The notes: generated by a model from the sequence alone, not told the origin. DNA of 64,000 nt from Obscuribacter phosphatis_A (GCA_017303615.1 JAFLCK010000010.1:87985-151984); one strand, 5' to 3'; positions 1 to 8,668 are shown, counted from the stretch's first letter. Made by a program: numbers and translations.

Positions 1-165
1 AGCGCGAAAGTCAACTTCAGCTCGAAAAAGATTCCAGCAGGCGGCAGCACCACTGGCACAATCAAGATTCCAGGCACGAGCCTCAGCCCTTCAGCCGATA
101 TCTTTATTCCAGCAAACAATCTTGGTGACACGAGACTGAGCGACTTACACTTGTCGGTGCAATAG
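1..165 (+). CDS. 3' end of an unknown protein (partial)
   Basis: Frame 1 is open from the first base and ends with TAG at 163-165, giving the last 54 residues of a protein whose start lies outside the window. The fragment is rich in Ser, Thr, Gly and Pro, with phrases such as IPAGGSTTGTIKIPG. Alternating polar and hydrophobic residues suggest a beta-rich, possibly extracellular domain. No family is recognised. The next gene is on the opposite strand and converges on it. Confidence 0.55.
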   Translation, partial: SAKVNFSSKKIPAGGSTTGTIKIPGTSLSPSADIFIPANNLGDTRLSDLHLSVQ

Positions 166-227
166 GCGCACACACAAACGCATACACAAACGCACATAAA
201 TGCGAGCAAGAATAACGCTGAGACGGA

Positions 228-1133
228 CTACATTACATAAGCGGGCTTTGCCTTGTAGAGTGCTCGGATAGTGGCTTTATCGGCTGGTGAAAGATAATCG
301 ACCACGCGATTCTCGTGCATTATGTCATCACGATATGGACTATGCGCCTTGATACCAAGGGCGTGCCCAAACTCGTGGCACGATGCAGCAATCATTTTCT
401 CTGGACTACGATTGACGAGTGTCGACATCTCGATTACAACTGGCTTCTGGGCAATGTTGACGCGCTGCGCCACATCATAGGGGTAAAGTTGAGCACAAGT
501 ATTACCACCAACCATGATACCGCCAGGAGAAGTGGAATCTTTAAAAGAATCAACAAAGAACACCATAATATGCGCTTGGCGCGGATCATCAGTAAAGCCG
601 AAACTTAACAAACCCTCTTTCTCAAACTCCCGCCACTGCTCAATACCGGCAGCAACCTGATAGTTCACGTCTTCGCTCCACTCTCGCGCTTGGGTCAAGC
701 CGCAATTCTCGAAGGGCGCTCCAGGCTGACGCAGCATCTCAAAAACTTCGTCGGGGCGTACTTTCTGTAACTCAGAAAAAGGTTTCTCTGGAAGCTGCAA
801 TCCTGGTGAGATCCATATTTTCAAGGGCATCTTCTTAGGCTCCCAACGGCAAAGAGCCATGTTCAAAGATGGTTCGCCCGGATTATATACCTGCCCGCCG
901 GTGCCGGGACGGCGTTCAAGCCCAGGCGCCAGGTGCACGCCGCCTACTGGTTCGAGCGGTTCGCCACCGGAAGAAAAGGACTGAAAGGTTGCCCTCTGAA
1001 GTTTGCGAACTTGACCGATTTGCTGGGCTTGCGCACCATCTCCGCACAAGACACCGAAAAAGGCACCGGTCAATATACTCAGACAAGCAATAGCTGAGCA
1101 ATTAATCTTCAGTCCCTCTATCGCCCTTCTCAA
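228..1133 (-). CDS. Secreted metzincin/matrixin-like zinc metalloprotease
   Basis: The protein has a signal peptide (basic n-region, then a hydrophobic stretch ending near GAQAQQ) and a C-terminal zinc-binding helix HEFGHALGIKAHS. The first His is about residue 253, and a Met-turn-like DIMHE follows. This points to an exported peptidase of the metzincin clan (MEROPS M10-like). The preceding region, with WEPKKMPLKIWI and a helix before the zinc site, fits the usual matrixin layout. The third zinc His is one residue further from the Gly than in the classical HExxHxxGxxH motif. The start is uncertain: I chose the TTG at 1133, preceded by GGTGGAAG, because it gives a normal signal peptide. A TTG at 1193 would add 20 residues. 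It converges with the partial gene at the window edge. Confidence 0.75.
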   Translation of the reverse strand: MRRAIEGLKINCSAIACLSILTGAFFGVLCGDGAQAQQIGQVRKLQRATFQSFSSGGEPLEPVGGVHLAPGLERRPGTGGQVYNPGEPSLNMALCRWEPKKMPLKIWISPGLQLPEKPFSELQKVRPDEVFEMLRQPGAPFENCGLTQAREWSEDVNYQVAAGIEQWREFEKEGLLSFGFTDDPRQAHIMVFFVDSFKDSTSPGGIMVGGNTCAQLYPYDVAQRVNIAQKPVVIEMSTLVNRSPEKMIAASCHEFGHALGIKAHSPYRDDIMHENRVVDYLSPADKATIRALYKAKPAYVM

Positions 1134-1280
1134 ACTTCCACCCGCTTTTTCTAAGTAGTGTATAAAATATTTCCATACCCAGATTGCCAGCAATGCAAGC
1201 CAGGCTTCCGCTATTACTTTTCACTTTACTTTCTTACTCTGCGTTTATGCCTTCCCTGCTTTTTCTGCTTTCTCTGTAAT

Positions 1281-1340
1281 CCCCATGACCTTGCACTGTT
1301 GTCCCCATGACCTTGCACTGTTGTCCCCATGACCTTGCAA
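1281..1340 (+). repeat. 22-bp tandem repeat, 2.7 copies, each with an ATG
   Basis: The unit CCCCATGACCTTGCACTGTT plus GT occurs at 1281-1302 and 1303-1324, with a partial copy at 1325-1340. Each copy contains an ATG (1285, 1307, 1329). Because 22 is not a multiple of three, each ATG lies in a different frame. The third is in frame with the downstream deaminase gene. Confidence 0.9.
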
Positions 1341-1367
1341 AGATCACAAATAGAAACGGCACCCCTA

Positions 1368-2081
1368 ATGCATATTCAAACCTATGATCAGCTAAGTGAG
1401 CAAGTCGCGCACGAATTAATTGAGACTGTAAAGGAAAAACCCAACGCCTGCCTGGCTCTTCCTACTGGAAAAACTCCATTGGGAACTTATCGGACACTCA
1501 CCCAGCATTTCAGAGAGGACCCTGCACTGGATTGGTCCAAGACTCGCTGCTTCGCTCTCGACGAATATCTGGAAATCAAAGAGAGCGACTCTTTCCAGAC
1601 ATTTTTACTCGAGCACCTTTACCAAAAATCAAATATCGCTGCAGAAAACACATTTAGCCCGGCCCAATTTATCAACTATGACGAAGTTATTGAGCAGATG
1701 GGCGGTCTGGACCTAACCCTACTCGGCATCGGTCAGAACGGTCATATAGCTTTCAACGAACCTGAAACATGTCCTCTGAGTTTCACTCACTGCACCTGGC
1801 TCGAAAAATCGACTCTCGATGCTAACCGGAGCGACTTCAGCGGCAAACAGCCAGACCGAGCAATAACTGTAGGTATAGAAACCATTCTGCGCAGCCGACG
1901 AATAATACTAATTGCTGCGGGCAACAATAAAAAAGAAATCGTCGAGCAAGCCTTCAGTGGCGAGATTACCCGCAGCGTACCAGCCTCTTTTCTGCAGAAG
2001 CATCAAAACCTCCAGGTTTTGACAGATTTCGGCTTTAGTCTTGACACTACCGACTCTTGGCAGGAAAGTAAATTTCTGTAG
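1368..2081 (+). CDS. nagB: Glucosamine-6-phosphate deaminase
   Basis: NagB converts glucosamine-6-phosphate to fructose-6-phosphate and ammonia in the cytoplasm, linking amino-sugar catabolism to glycolysis. The sequence shows the phosphate-binding LALPTGKTPLGTY motif, the ALDEY motif with the catalytic Asp, and the family signature GIGQNGHIAFNEP with the ring-opening His. At about 237 residues it matches the short Gram-positive type of the family. A longer frame opens at an ATG at 1329, but that codon lies inside a 22-bp tandem repeat, so I prefer the ATG at 1368 (MHIQTYDQ). Neither start has a strong Shine-Dalgarno sequence. It stands alone, about 110 bp before the cyclophilin gene on the same strand. 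Confidence 0.88.
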   Translation: MHIQTYDQLSEQVAHELIETVKEKPNACLALPTGKTPLGTYRTLTQHFREDPALDWSKTRCFALDEYLEIKESDSFQTFLLEHLYQKSNIAAENTFSPAQFINYDEVIEQMGGLDLTLLGIGQNGHIAFNEPETCPLSFTHCTWLEKSTLDANRSDFSGKQPDRAITVGIETILRSRRIILIAAGNNKKEIVEQAFSGEITRSVPASFLQKHQNLQVLTDFGFSLDTTDSWQESKFL

Positions 2082-2191
2082 TTTACCAAGCAAGCGAAAT
2101 CGCGCACTAGCCGATAAAATGAACCTACAGAAAATCAGTCGCCTGATATCAGAACTAGGTTGTTGCAACGCTTAATGAGGATGGAGTAGGA

Positions 2192-3400
2192 ATGAGTCGC
2201 TTCGAGCCTATACATAGAATTCTCCAGCCAAGCACCTGGTCTGGTGCCTTTCCTGGTCTTCTTTCGCCGCGCAACTACCACTCAAGGAAAAGACTGCCTG
2301 GACTGCTGTTCTCAGGAGTATTGAACCTTGTGATGCTGCGCTCTGCAATATGGCGCTCGGTAATGCTGCGCTCTGCAAGATTGCGCTCCTGCATTTTGTT
2401 CTCTCGAACGCTGCTTTCAGGAATACTGCTAGCGGGTCTACTAGAAGTTGGATATGGTACACACCAGCCTGCTTTCGCCCAGGAGCCCGATGCGATTCCG
2501 CCAGAGGTAATTCTGCCTTTGCCGGGAGCTTCCAATAGTACGGGCGCCGCTTCCTCCGGTGGCATGACACCAGCTTCGCAAAGTACAGCTGCCTCATATG
2601 GTCGCGGACAAGTAGGTCAAGTATCCGGAAACGCACTAGGTATCTCCAATCCAAACCAGATGGTGCCGGGGCAAGTATTGAATAACCAACAAGCAGCCGG
2701 AAACGCAGCTGCTGGGTTTGCGCCCATCAACTTTACGCCTCAACCTGGACAGCCTAACCCTTTTGCTCTCAGACCTGTGGACCTGCTAAGAAAACAGCCC
2801 GGCACAACTTTTGCTCCCAACGGGGAAGCAGCAGGGAACGTCTTTGGCGGTCCGCCTCCAGGTTCCTCCGCATATAGAGCGGCCCCGCCCGGTGCGGGCA
2901 CATCCTTACAGTCGATGAATCAGTCAGCATCTCAAGATAGCTCCGACCCAACCTGCGTACTAGAGACAAGCAAAGGCAGAATCGTCATTCGCTTGTTTCA
3001 AAAGTACGCGCCAATAACAGTTAAGGCCTTCACTGAAATGGCCAATTCAGGTTTCTATAACGGACTGAAATTTCACAGAGTTGAGCCAGGATTTGTAGTT
3101 CAAGGGGGATGCCCAGTTGGCAACGGCACTGGAAATTACGTACCGCAGGGGAGCAATCAACCGAGGTTCCTGCCTCTCGAGGTATCACCATTTCTTAAGC
3201 ACAATGCGCCAGGTGTTGTAGCAATGGCTCGCCAACCAAATGATGTGAATACCTCAAGCTGCCAGTTCTATATCACTCTCAACCCGCAACCAGCACTTGA
3301 CCAAAAGTACACGGTGATTGGTGGAGTCCTCCAAGGAATGGATGTAGTTAGAAGCATTGCTATCGGAGACCAGATAATCTCGGTATCTGTGAATCCGTAG
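2192..3400 (+). CDS. Exported cyclophilin-type peptidyl-prolyl isomerase
   Basis: The last 150 residues (about 252-402) form a bacterial cyclophilin domain. It carries TSKGRIVIRLF, FHRVEPGFVVQGG (with the catalytic Arg), and SSCQFYITL near the C-terminus. Such proteins speed proline isomerisation during folding, here probably outside the cytoplasmic membrane. The N-terminus has a basic repetitive n-region (repeats of MLRSA/LRS) before a hydrophobic segment ending near HQPAFAQ, which would be an unusually long signal peptide or anchor. A Pro/Gly/Ala/Gln-rich linker of about 150 residues separates it from the catalytic domain. The start ATG has GGAGTAGGA upstream. A strong terminator-like hairpin follows at 3475. 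Confidence 0.88.
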   Translation: MSRFEPIHRILQPSTWSGAFPGLLSPRNYHSRKRLPGLLFSGVLNLVMLRSAIWRSVMLRSARLRSCILFSRTLLSGILLAGLLEVGYGTHQPAFAQEPDAIPPEVILPLPGASNSTGAASSGGMTPASQSTAASYGRGQVGQVSGNALGISNPNQMVPGQVLNNQQAAGNAAAGFAPINFTPQPGQPNPFALRPVDLLRKQPGTTFAPNGEAAGNVFGGPPPGSSAYRAAPPGAGTSLQSMNQSASQDSSDPTCVLETSKGRIVIRLFQKYAPITVKAFTEMANSGFYNGLKFHRVEPGFVVQGGCPVGNGTGNYVPQGSNQPRFLPLEVSPFLKHNAPGVVAMARQPNDVNTSSCQFYITLNPQPALDQKYTVIGGVLQGMDVVRSIAIGDQIISVSVNP

Positions 3401-3474
3401 ACTCAACCGAACACGGAAAAACGTGACATTGCAAAAAGAAGAAAAACCTTTTCTCCCGAAATTAACAGTGAAAG

Positions 3475-3506
3475 AAAAAAAGATTTTCTGACGAAAATCT
3501 TTTTTT
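3475..3506. terminator. Bidirectional terminator hairpin, copy A of a repeated family
   Basis: A 14-bp perfect stem (A-run, GATTTTC and its complement) closes a TGAC loop and ends in a run of nine T. It lies 75 bp after the cyclophilin stop codon. The same stem core recurs at 8669, 60782 and 60829. Confidence 0.8.
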
Positions 3507-3628
3507 TTAATTTCCGCAGTCTGCCAAAGGCTTTTCGGAAAAAGTGAAGGAAAGCGGCTCCTCTTGACTTGAACTTTTTCAGTCGAATTTTCGTTACTAA
3601 CTTGCGTCCTTTCGTATGGAGAGAAAAC

Positions 3629-4393
3629 ATGAGTAACTTGAATTCGAAGTTAGATAAAGCAGACTGCCTTGCTTACGTAAAACGGTTCATCTCTATGGCA
3701 CCTTTCTACTACATCTTCACAACAAGAGAACTTCTGCAACTTGCAGAGAAACGCGCTCAATTGGATTACTTCCTCTATAGCGCTGCCAAGGATGGCTACT
3801 TGGAGCGTCTAGCTTGGGGAGTCTACCGGAAACTCGACGCAAGAAACAAGCAAGTAAAACCTGAGCAGATTGCCGCCATCAAGAGAAGAGCATTCGCCGG
3901 CTCAATGACCTCGATAGAAACTGAACATTCGGAACTGGCGACCGACGCCTCGGGCGAGGACGCCCCCATGCGAGCTATTCATGAAAAACAGTTCGCAAGT
4001 CTCGGTAGTAATTCAGATCTTCTGTTCACTCATTGCATCGTCAATAAAGCTGAAAGGATATACAAAACAGAGCAAGTCAGGCTCGTAATGAAGAGAAAAG
4101 GCACCCGTAAATTCGCGCTTGGAGAGTCCAGAGTTGCCAGAGAATTCAGAAGAATTTGGCTTAAAGGTCAAAAGTACTTCTCAAGTAATGAAGTTGACTT
4201 GATTCTCATCAACTCAACCAAGCAAGAAAGACTGCTTCTCCCGGCTCTCAGAAAGTATCTGCCCCAGTGGATAAGTGACTGTATTCCGCTTGGACCTTAT
4301 GAAGCACTATCTGTAATTGTCGATTCAATCAAAGTAAGAAAAGAGGGACGGAAAGGAGATTTCAATAAACCAGGAAAGCGGATAATCCTCTAG
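3629..4393 (+). CDS. Winged-helix AbiEi/DUF6088-like protein
   Basis: The N-terminal 80 residues read as a winged-helix unit of the type found in AbiEi antitoxins and DUF6088 proteins. FTTRELLQL is followed by YFLYSAAKDGYLERLAWGVYRKL, the typical helix-turn-helix then a wing ending in GVY. A later stretch (GTRKFALGESRVAREFRRIW) also resembles the central part of DUF6088 proteins. Members of this group are usually cytoplasmic DNA-binding regulators, sometimes paired with a nucleotidyltransferase toxin. No AbiEii-like toxin gene is adjacent, so a toxin-antitoxin role is not supported here. I chose the ATG at 3629 because GGAGAG precedes it at good spacing; an earlier ATG at 3569 would add 20 residues from an A/T-rich leader. 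Family assignment is from pattern only. Confidence 0.6.
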   Translation: MSNLNSKLDKADCLAYVKRFISMAPFYYIFTTRELLQLAEKRAQLDYFLYSAAKDGYLERLAWGVYRKLDARNKQVKPEQIAAIKRRAFAGSMTSIETEHSELATDASGEDAPMRAIHEKQFASLGSNSDLLFTHCIVNKAERIYKTEQVRLVMKRKGTRKFALGESRVAREFRRIWLKGQKYFSSNEVDLILINSTKQERLLLPALRKYLPQWISDCIPLGPYEALSVIVDSIKVRKEGRKGDFNKPGKRIIL

Positions 4394-4472
4394 TAGAGAG
4401 AAAGCTCAACTCATACCACGGCAAAGCTCGCCTGAACTTCACCTGCCTAGCAAAGAAAAATTCGCGCTAAGT

Positions 4473-6041
4473 CTAGATGCTGTTCGGATCGCTGTACGGC
4501 GGCAATTCTTCAACAGGCTTTGCATTTCTCTGAGGCAAAATTTGAGTCGGAGAACTACCTCTTGGCGAACCACCTCTCGGAAGAATGTTATCTGAGTCGG
4601 TATTCTGATTAGGCGCGCTCCCTCGCCCCGGTAGATTCGAGGCATCATCAGGACTGATTGAGAAAGGAAGAACATCTACACCATTGAATCTGCGCATCAT
4701 TTCAAGCATGCGTTGATTCAAATCGCCCATAAGATCAGGAAGAGACCGCGGTGCGGGCTGCAGACTCCCCGAACCGCTGCCACCGGATTCATCATCGAAA
4801 GAAAACCCTGGTAGCTTGTCCGGCGTAAGCTCAGAAAAGCCAGGTGTATCAAGTGGGAACTGTGGTCCGAATGAAGACCCCGGAGTACTGTAGTAAAAGC
4901 TAAATCCGTTGCCGTTTCCGTCCCGGAAAGTCCTAAATAGAGAATCTGGAGATGGCATTCTCGATTCAGGCTGCTTCTTAGATCCAAAGCCCTCGATCCT
5001 GCTGGAATTTGGCTCAGAGAAAGGACTTGAGAAGTTATTTACACCGGCTCTCGGCAATGGTCCATACTTGAGCCTACCACCAGGGGTGGTGACACCAGTA
5101 TCGGAAGGTACCTGAGAAACTCCAATTCCGGTTGTCTTACGCAAGCGTTCCACCCTATCGAGATAGGACATCGCCTGAGCCGGTGCACCGAAAATATGCT
5201 CTTCCAATCTGTTCAAACGCTGGTCAAGACTCTCTCCAGGGTAGGTTTTCTTCAATACTCTCCACTCTAGAGTTCCAACCATTGGATAGTTAGAGATAGA
5301 CTCACTCTTATTAACAGCGCCCCCAGCGCCGCGTTCTCGCTCCTTATCTGGGAAAGAGGTGTTATCGCTGAAGCTGCCAGCGCCGCCGGTAGAGTCAGAA
5401 CCTACAGAACTGTTTGGCGCTAGAGGAGAAGAAGCTTTATCGCCGGACTGCGAACTTTTTTGCGAAGAACCAGGAGCCACTTTGCGACTCTCTCTCATGA
5501 ACTTAGCCCCTTGCGCATCTCTTTCTCGAATCATTGCCTTCAGCACTTCCAGCCGCGCAGAAGCAAGACCAGAACGAGCTTCGCCGAGAACGAGCAGTTC
5601 CAGCCGTTCAAGTCTTTTTTCAAGAGGGTCGTGCCCATACTGATGAAAGAAAAAGCGATTCTCCAGAATGGCAATTTCTCTATCCAAAGTGGGAGTAGGC
5701 ACCGATTTGAGCGTAGCAGAGAAGCCCGGCTGCTTCGCTGAACTTGAGCCAGCCGACGAAGATCTGGCCGAATTCCCCGAAGCGCGAGTGGGCGCAGAAG
5801 TAATCTCTGGTTCTTCCGGACTAATTGAGAGAGCCGCTTGTTGCCCTGAAACCAAAAGCAAAGCAGAAACAAGCAAGCCGCGCCTAAATACTATAGAACC
5901 AAAAGCTCCCAAGACTCCAAAAGATCGAAAGCCGCCCAAGTCTCTAAAGTCCCTAAAAGTTCTAAAAGTTCTAAAAGTTCTAAAGGTTCTAAAGGCTTGA
6001 CTTCTGACATCTGAATAAATTTGGTAAAGAGTCATTTGCAT
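4473..6041 (-). CDS. Secreted protein with duplicated helical repeat, unknown function
   Basis: This 522-residue protein of unknown function has an N-terminal signal sequence (RRGLLVSALLLVSGQQAALS) preceded by an odd leader of repeated FRT/FRD triplets. Two related segments of about 50 residues follow. One starts near LDREIAILENRFF and contains RLERLELLVLG; the other starts near MVGTLEWRVLKK and contains RLNRLEEHIFG. Both share an RLxRLE core and a downstream leucine-rich helix, so they are an internal duplication. The C-terminal half is a disordered-looking Pro/Ser/Gly-rich tail. The protein is probably exported or surface attached. The leader repeats reflect a 9-bp DNA repeat at 5945-5995, and the start may lie inside it. 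It converges with the AbiEi-like gene. Confidence 0.7.
   Translation of the reverse strand: MQMTLYQIYSDVRSQAFRTFRTFRTFRTFRDFRDLGGFRSFGVLGAFGSIVFRRGLLVSALLLVSGQQAALSISPEEPEITSAPTRASGNSARSSSAGSSSAKQPGFSATLKSVPTPTLDREIAILENRFFFHQYGHDPLEKRLERLELLVLGEARSGLASARLEVLKAMIRERDAQGAKFMRESRKVAPGSSQKSSQSGDKASSPLAPNSSVGSDSTGGAGSFSDNTSFPDKERERGAGGAVNKSESISNYPMVGTLEWRVLKKTYPGESLDQRLNRLEEHIFGAPAQAMSYLDRVERLRKTTGIGVSQVPSDTGVTTPGGRLKYGPLPRAGVNNFSSPFSEPNSSRIEGFGSKKQPESRMPSPDSLFRTFRDGNGNGFSFYYSTPGSSFGPQFPLDTPGFSELTPDKLPGFSFDDESGGSGSGSLQPAPRSLPDLMGDLNQRMLEMMRRFNGVDVLPFSISPDDASNLPGRGSAPNQNTDSDNILPRGGSPRGSSPTQILPQRNAKPVEELPPYSDPNSI
5945..5995 (+). repeat. 9-bp tandem repeat (AGTTCTAAA) in a signal-peptide region
   Basis: About five imperfect copies of AGTTCTAAA encode, on the minus strand, the FRT/FRD repeats before the signal peptide of the protein at 4473-6041. 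A 9-bp unit preserves frame when copy number changes. Confidence 0.8.
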
Positions 6042-6217
6042 ATCTTGATAAGAACCTCGACTACAAACGCTTTCAACAAATGCTGTGCTTTAGTAAACAG
6101 CATAACATCACTTTGCAGGCAAAGGGAAACTGGGGGATTCGGCACGAATATTGCAAAGGGCGAGCGTGGAGGGTCAACGCAGTTATCGCAATTGGCAAAA
6201 CAGTCATCGCAATTGGC

Positions 6218-6255
6218 AAAAGAGAAGGACCCGAGCAAGTCGAGTCCTTCTCTTT
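6218..6255 (-). terminator. Rho-independent terminator of dnaK
   Basis: A 12-bp perfect stem (AAAGAGAAGGAC and its complement) with a 13-base loop lies 65 bp downstream of the dnaK stop on the minus strand and runs into TTTT. Just outside it, the 16-mer ATCGCAATTGGCAAAA is directly repeated at 6185 and 6204. Confidence 0.75.
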
Positions 6256-6319
6256 AGGATTGGATTGGCTTGGACTCGGTCTCGGTTTGTTGGTCCGAAA
6301 CTGTGACCGCTGCCTTGGC

Positions 6320-8287
6320 TTAATCTTCGGAAGCTCTAAACTCAGCGTCAACAACGTCGTCGCCGCCACTGGATGTGAAGCCGCCGCCGTCATAACCACC
6401 GTCGTAGCCGCCGGCGTTGCCGTCATAGCCGCCGCCATGGCCGCCATTGCCATCGTAGCCACCCTGACCGTCATCACCACCGCCACCGCGCTGATGCGCA
6501 GCCTGTTGTAGGAGTACCAAGGCGCCCCTGAGTTCGTTCATGATGGTCTTAATGGTTTCGAGATCGGCGTCTTCTTTGAGCTTGGCGCGCAGGTCGGCTA
6601 CAAGCATTTCGCAGCGCGATTTCTCGCCAGCGGTGACCTTGTCGCCGAGTTCCTTGATCTGACGTTCGACAGCGTAGCCGATAGAATCGGCTTCGTTGCG
6701 TACATCTGCTTCTTCTTTGCGCTTTCTGTCGTCGCCGGCGTAGGTTTCGGCTTCGCGAATGGCCTTCTCGATGTCGTCTTTCGACATGTTGGTGGAGGCT
6801 GTAATCGTAATGCGCTGCTCCTTGCCGGTGCTCTGGTCGCGAGCGGTAACGTTCATGATGCCGTTGGCATCGATGTCGAAAGTGACCTCAACCTTGGGCA
6901 CACCGCGAGTAGCCGGAGGAATACCGTCTAAACGGAAGTTTCCTAGTAGCTTGTTATCGCGAGCCATAGGGCGCTCGCCCTGGAAGACGTAGATATCAAC
7001 AGCAGTCTGGTTGTCAGCAGCGGTTGAAAAGACTTCGGTTTTGCGAGTCGGAATTGTGGTGTTTCTGTCGACCAACTTGGTCATGACACCACCCATGGTT
7101 TCAATACCGAGAGAGAGCGGTGTCACGTCGAGTAGAACGACGCCCTTAACTTCACCACCAAGAACGCCGGCTTGGATGGCGGCGCCGACAGCAACAACCT
7201 CATCGGGGTTAACTGTCTGGTTGGGCTCTTTACCACCGGTTACTTGCTTAACCAGCTCTTGAACGGCTGGAATACGAGTTGAACCACCAACTAAAACCAC
7301 CTCATCGAGGTTATCGTAGTTAAGCTTGGCATCCTTGAGAGCCTGTTCCATAGGTTGGCGGCAACGCTCAACTAGATGGCGAGTCAGGTCGTTGAACTTG
7401 GCACGTGAAATCTTCATTTCGAGGTGCTTAGGTCCAGAAGCATCAGCAGTGATGAAGGGCAGTGAGATATTGGTCTCAGTCACTGAAGACAATTCGATTT
7501 TAGCCTTCTCGGCAGCTTCAGTAAGTCTTTGCAGAGCCTGACGGTCTTTACGAAGGTCAATACCTTCCAAAGTGCTGAATTCATCCGCGACGAAGGTAAC
7601 GATGCAATGGTCGAAGTCATCACCACCCAAGTGCGTATCACCGGATGTGGACTTGACTTCAAATACGCCATCGCCCACTTCCAAAATGGAAACGTCGAAT
7701 GTACCGCCGCCAAGGTCGAATACGAGGATGGTCTCGTTATCTTTCTTGTCCAGACCGTAGGCGAGAGCAGCAGCTGTCGGCTCGTTGATGATACGCAAGA
7801 CTTCGAGACCGGCGATTGTGCCAGCGTTCTTGGTCGACTGACGCTGTGAGTCATTGAAGTAAGCAGGAACGGTGATTACAGCAGAGGTGACCTTTTCGCC
7901 AAGGTACTTCTCTGCATCTTCCTTCAGCTTGCGAAGAATCATCGCCGATATTTCTTCAGGCGAATATTCCTTGCCCTGGATAGCAACCTTACAGCCGCCG
8001 TCGCTTCCTTCTTTCACCTTATAGGAGACAATCTTCTTCTCTGAATCGACTTCAGAGAATCTTCTTCCTACAAAGCGCTTGATCGAATAAACAGTATTCT
8101 CTGGATTGAGAACTGCCTGACGACGAGCCAACTGACCTACAAGGCGCTCACCGGATTTGGTAAATGCCACTACTGAAGGAGTGGTTCGCCCACCTTCGGC
8201 ATTTGAGACCACAGTCGGCTGTCCGCCCTCCATCACTGCTACGACGGAGTTGGTGGTACCCAAATCGATGCCTACTGACTTACCCAT
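6320..8287 (-). CDS. dnaK: Molecular chaperone DnaK (Hsp70)
   Basis: DnaK binds exposed hydrophobic segments of client proteins and cycles them with ATP, together with DnaJ and GrpE, in the cytoplasm. The 655-residue sequence has the hallmark N-terminus MGKSVGIDLGTTNSVVAVM, the phosphate-2 motif FDLGGGTFDVS, VGGSTRIPAVQ in the ATPase domain, and the substrate-binding domain start DVTPLSLGIETMGG. The lid ends in a Gly/Asp/Tyr-rich tail (repeats of GGYDGN) instead of the short EEVD-like or acidic tail common elsewhere. AAGGGAG lies upstream of the ATG. No dnaJ, grpE or hrcA is next to it, and no CIRCE operator was found upstream, so heat control by HrcA is not supported here. Many bacteria carry several dnaK paralogues, and this could be one of them. 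Confidence 0.97.
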   Translation of the reverse strand: MGKSVGIDLGTTNSVVAVMEGGQPTVVSNAEGGRTTPSVVAFTKSGERLVGQLARRQAVLNPENTVYSIKRFVGRRFSEVDSEKKIVSYKVKEGSDGGCKVAIQGKEYSPEEISAMILRKLKEDAEKYLGEKVTSAVITVPAYFNDSQRQSTKNAGTIAGLEVLRIINEPTAAALAYGLDKKDNETILVFDLGGGTFDVSILEVGDGVFEVKSTSGDTHLGGDDFDHCIVTFVADEFSTLEGIDLRKDRQALQRLTEAAEKAKIELSSVTETNISLPFITADASGPKHLEMKISRAKFNDLTRHLVERCRQPMEQALKDAKLNYDNLDEVVLVGGSTRIPAVQELVKQVTGGKEPNQTVNPDEVVAVGAAIQAGVLGGEVKGVVLLDVTPLSLGIETMGGVMTKLVDRNTTIPTRKTEVFSTAADNQTAVDIYVFQGERPMARDNKLLGNFRLDGIPPATRGVPKVEVTFDIDANGIMNVTARDQSTGKEQRITITASTNMSKDDIEKAIREAETYAGDDRKRKEEADVRNEADSIGYAVERQIKELGDKVTAGEKSRCEMLVADLRAKLKEDADLETIKTIMNELRGALVLLQQAAHQRGGGGDDGQGGYDGNGGHGGGYDGNAGGYDGGYDGGGFTSSGGDDVVDAEFRASED

Positions 8288-8668
8288 ATTACTTTGAAAC
8301 TCCCTTCGGACCTACTTTGAAAGCTAAGGCTGGAGACACCCAGGAATTATACTTGGGATAGGGCTCCACATAGCGGCAAATTTCGGATATTTAGATGCCA
8401 CACTTCTTGAAATTTACCCGGCTAGAAGGTCAATTACCATTAAGAGTGTGAAAAATCCGTCTTTTTCCATCATGCAGTTCAGCTGAAAGCGAAAGTCCAA
8501 ACTTATACAAACGTTTATATTTAATAATCGGGTCGACTAATTACAACCCAACCAGAAACCAAGAGGGACAGGCTTCCAAGAGCTAGCCCTAATCCTTGGC
8601 TTCAGGATGGTTCTGATAATGTTCCACGGTTTCTACCAGAATGCTAAAAATGCTTTTGGGAATCAAAC
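8288..8668. other. Intergenic region upstream of dnaK
   Basis: This gene-free stretch holds the dnaK leader and its probable -10 element near 8346. I see no CIRCE repeat, tRNA or convincing open frame. An A/T-rich patch lies around 8505-8530. Confidence 0.6.
8346..8351 (-). promoter_or_regulatory. Candidate -10 box for dnaK
   Basis: On the minus strand this reads TATAAT, about 58 bases before the dnaK ATG. No good -35 box stands at 16-18 bp upstream, so the call rests on the -10 match alone. Confidence 0.4.

Noticed and set aside
1728..1766. Asn in place of Asp in the NagB signature (GQNGHIAFNEP)
   Set aside because: Asn at this position is common in the short Gram-positive-type NagB family, so it is not evidence of lost activity.
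3403..3630. 75-codon minus-strand frame rich in Lys, Phe and Arg
   Set aside because: It is made of the A/T-rich terminator hairpin and leader region and has no protein-like pattern.
6080..6511. 143-codon plus-strand frame overlapping the 3' end of dnaK
   Set aside because: Its valine/alanine-rich sequence is the reverse reading of the Gly/Asp/Tyr tail of DnaK and crosses the dnaK terminator.
8288..8480. Possible CIRCE (HrcA) operator upstream of dnaK
   Set aside because: No inverted repeat like TTAGCACTC with its complement nine bases away is present.
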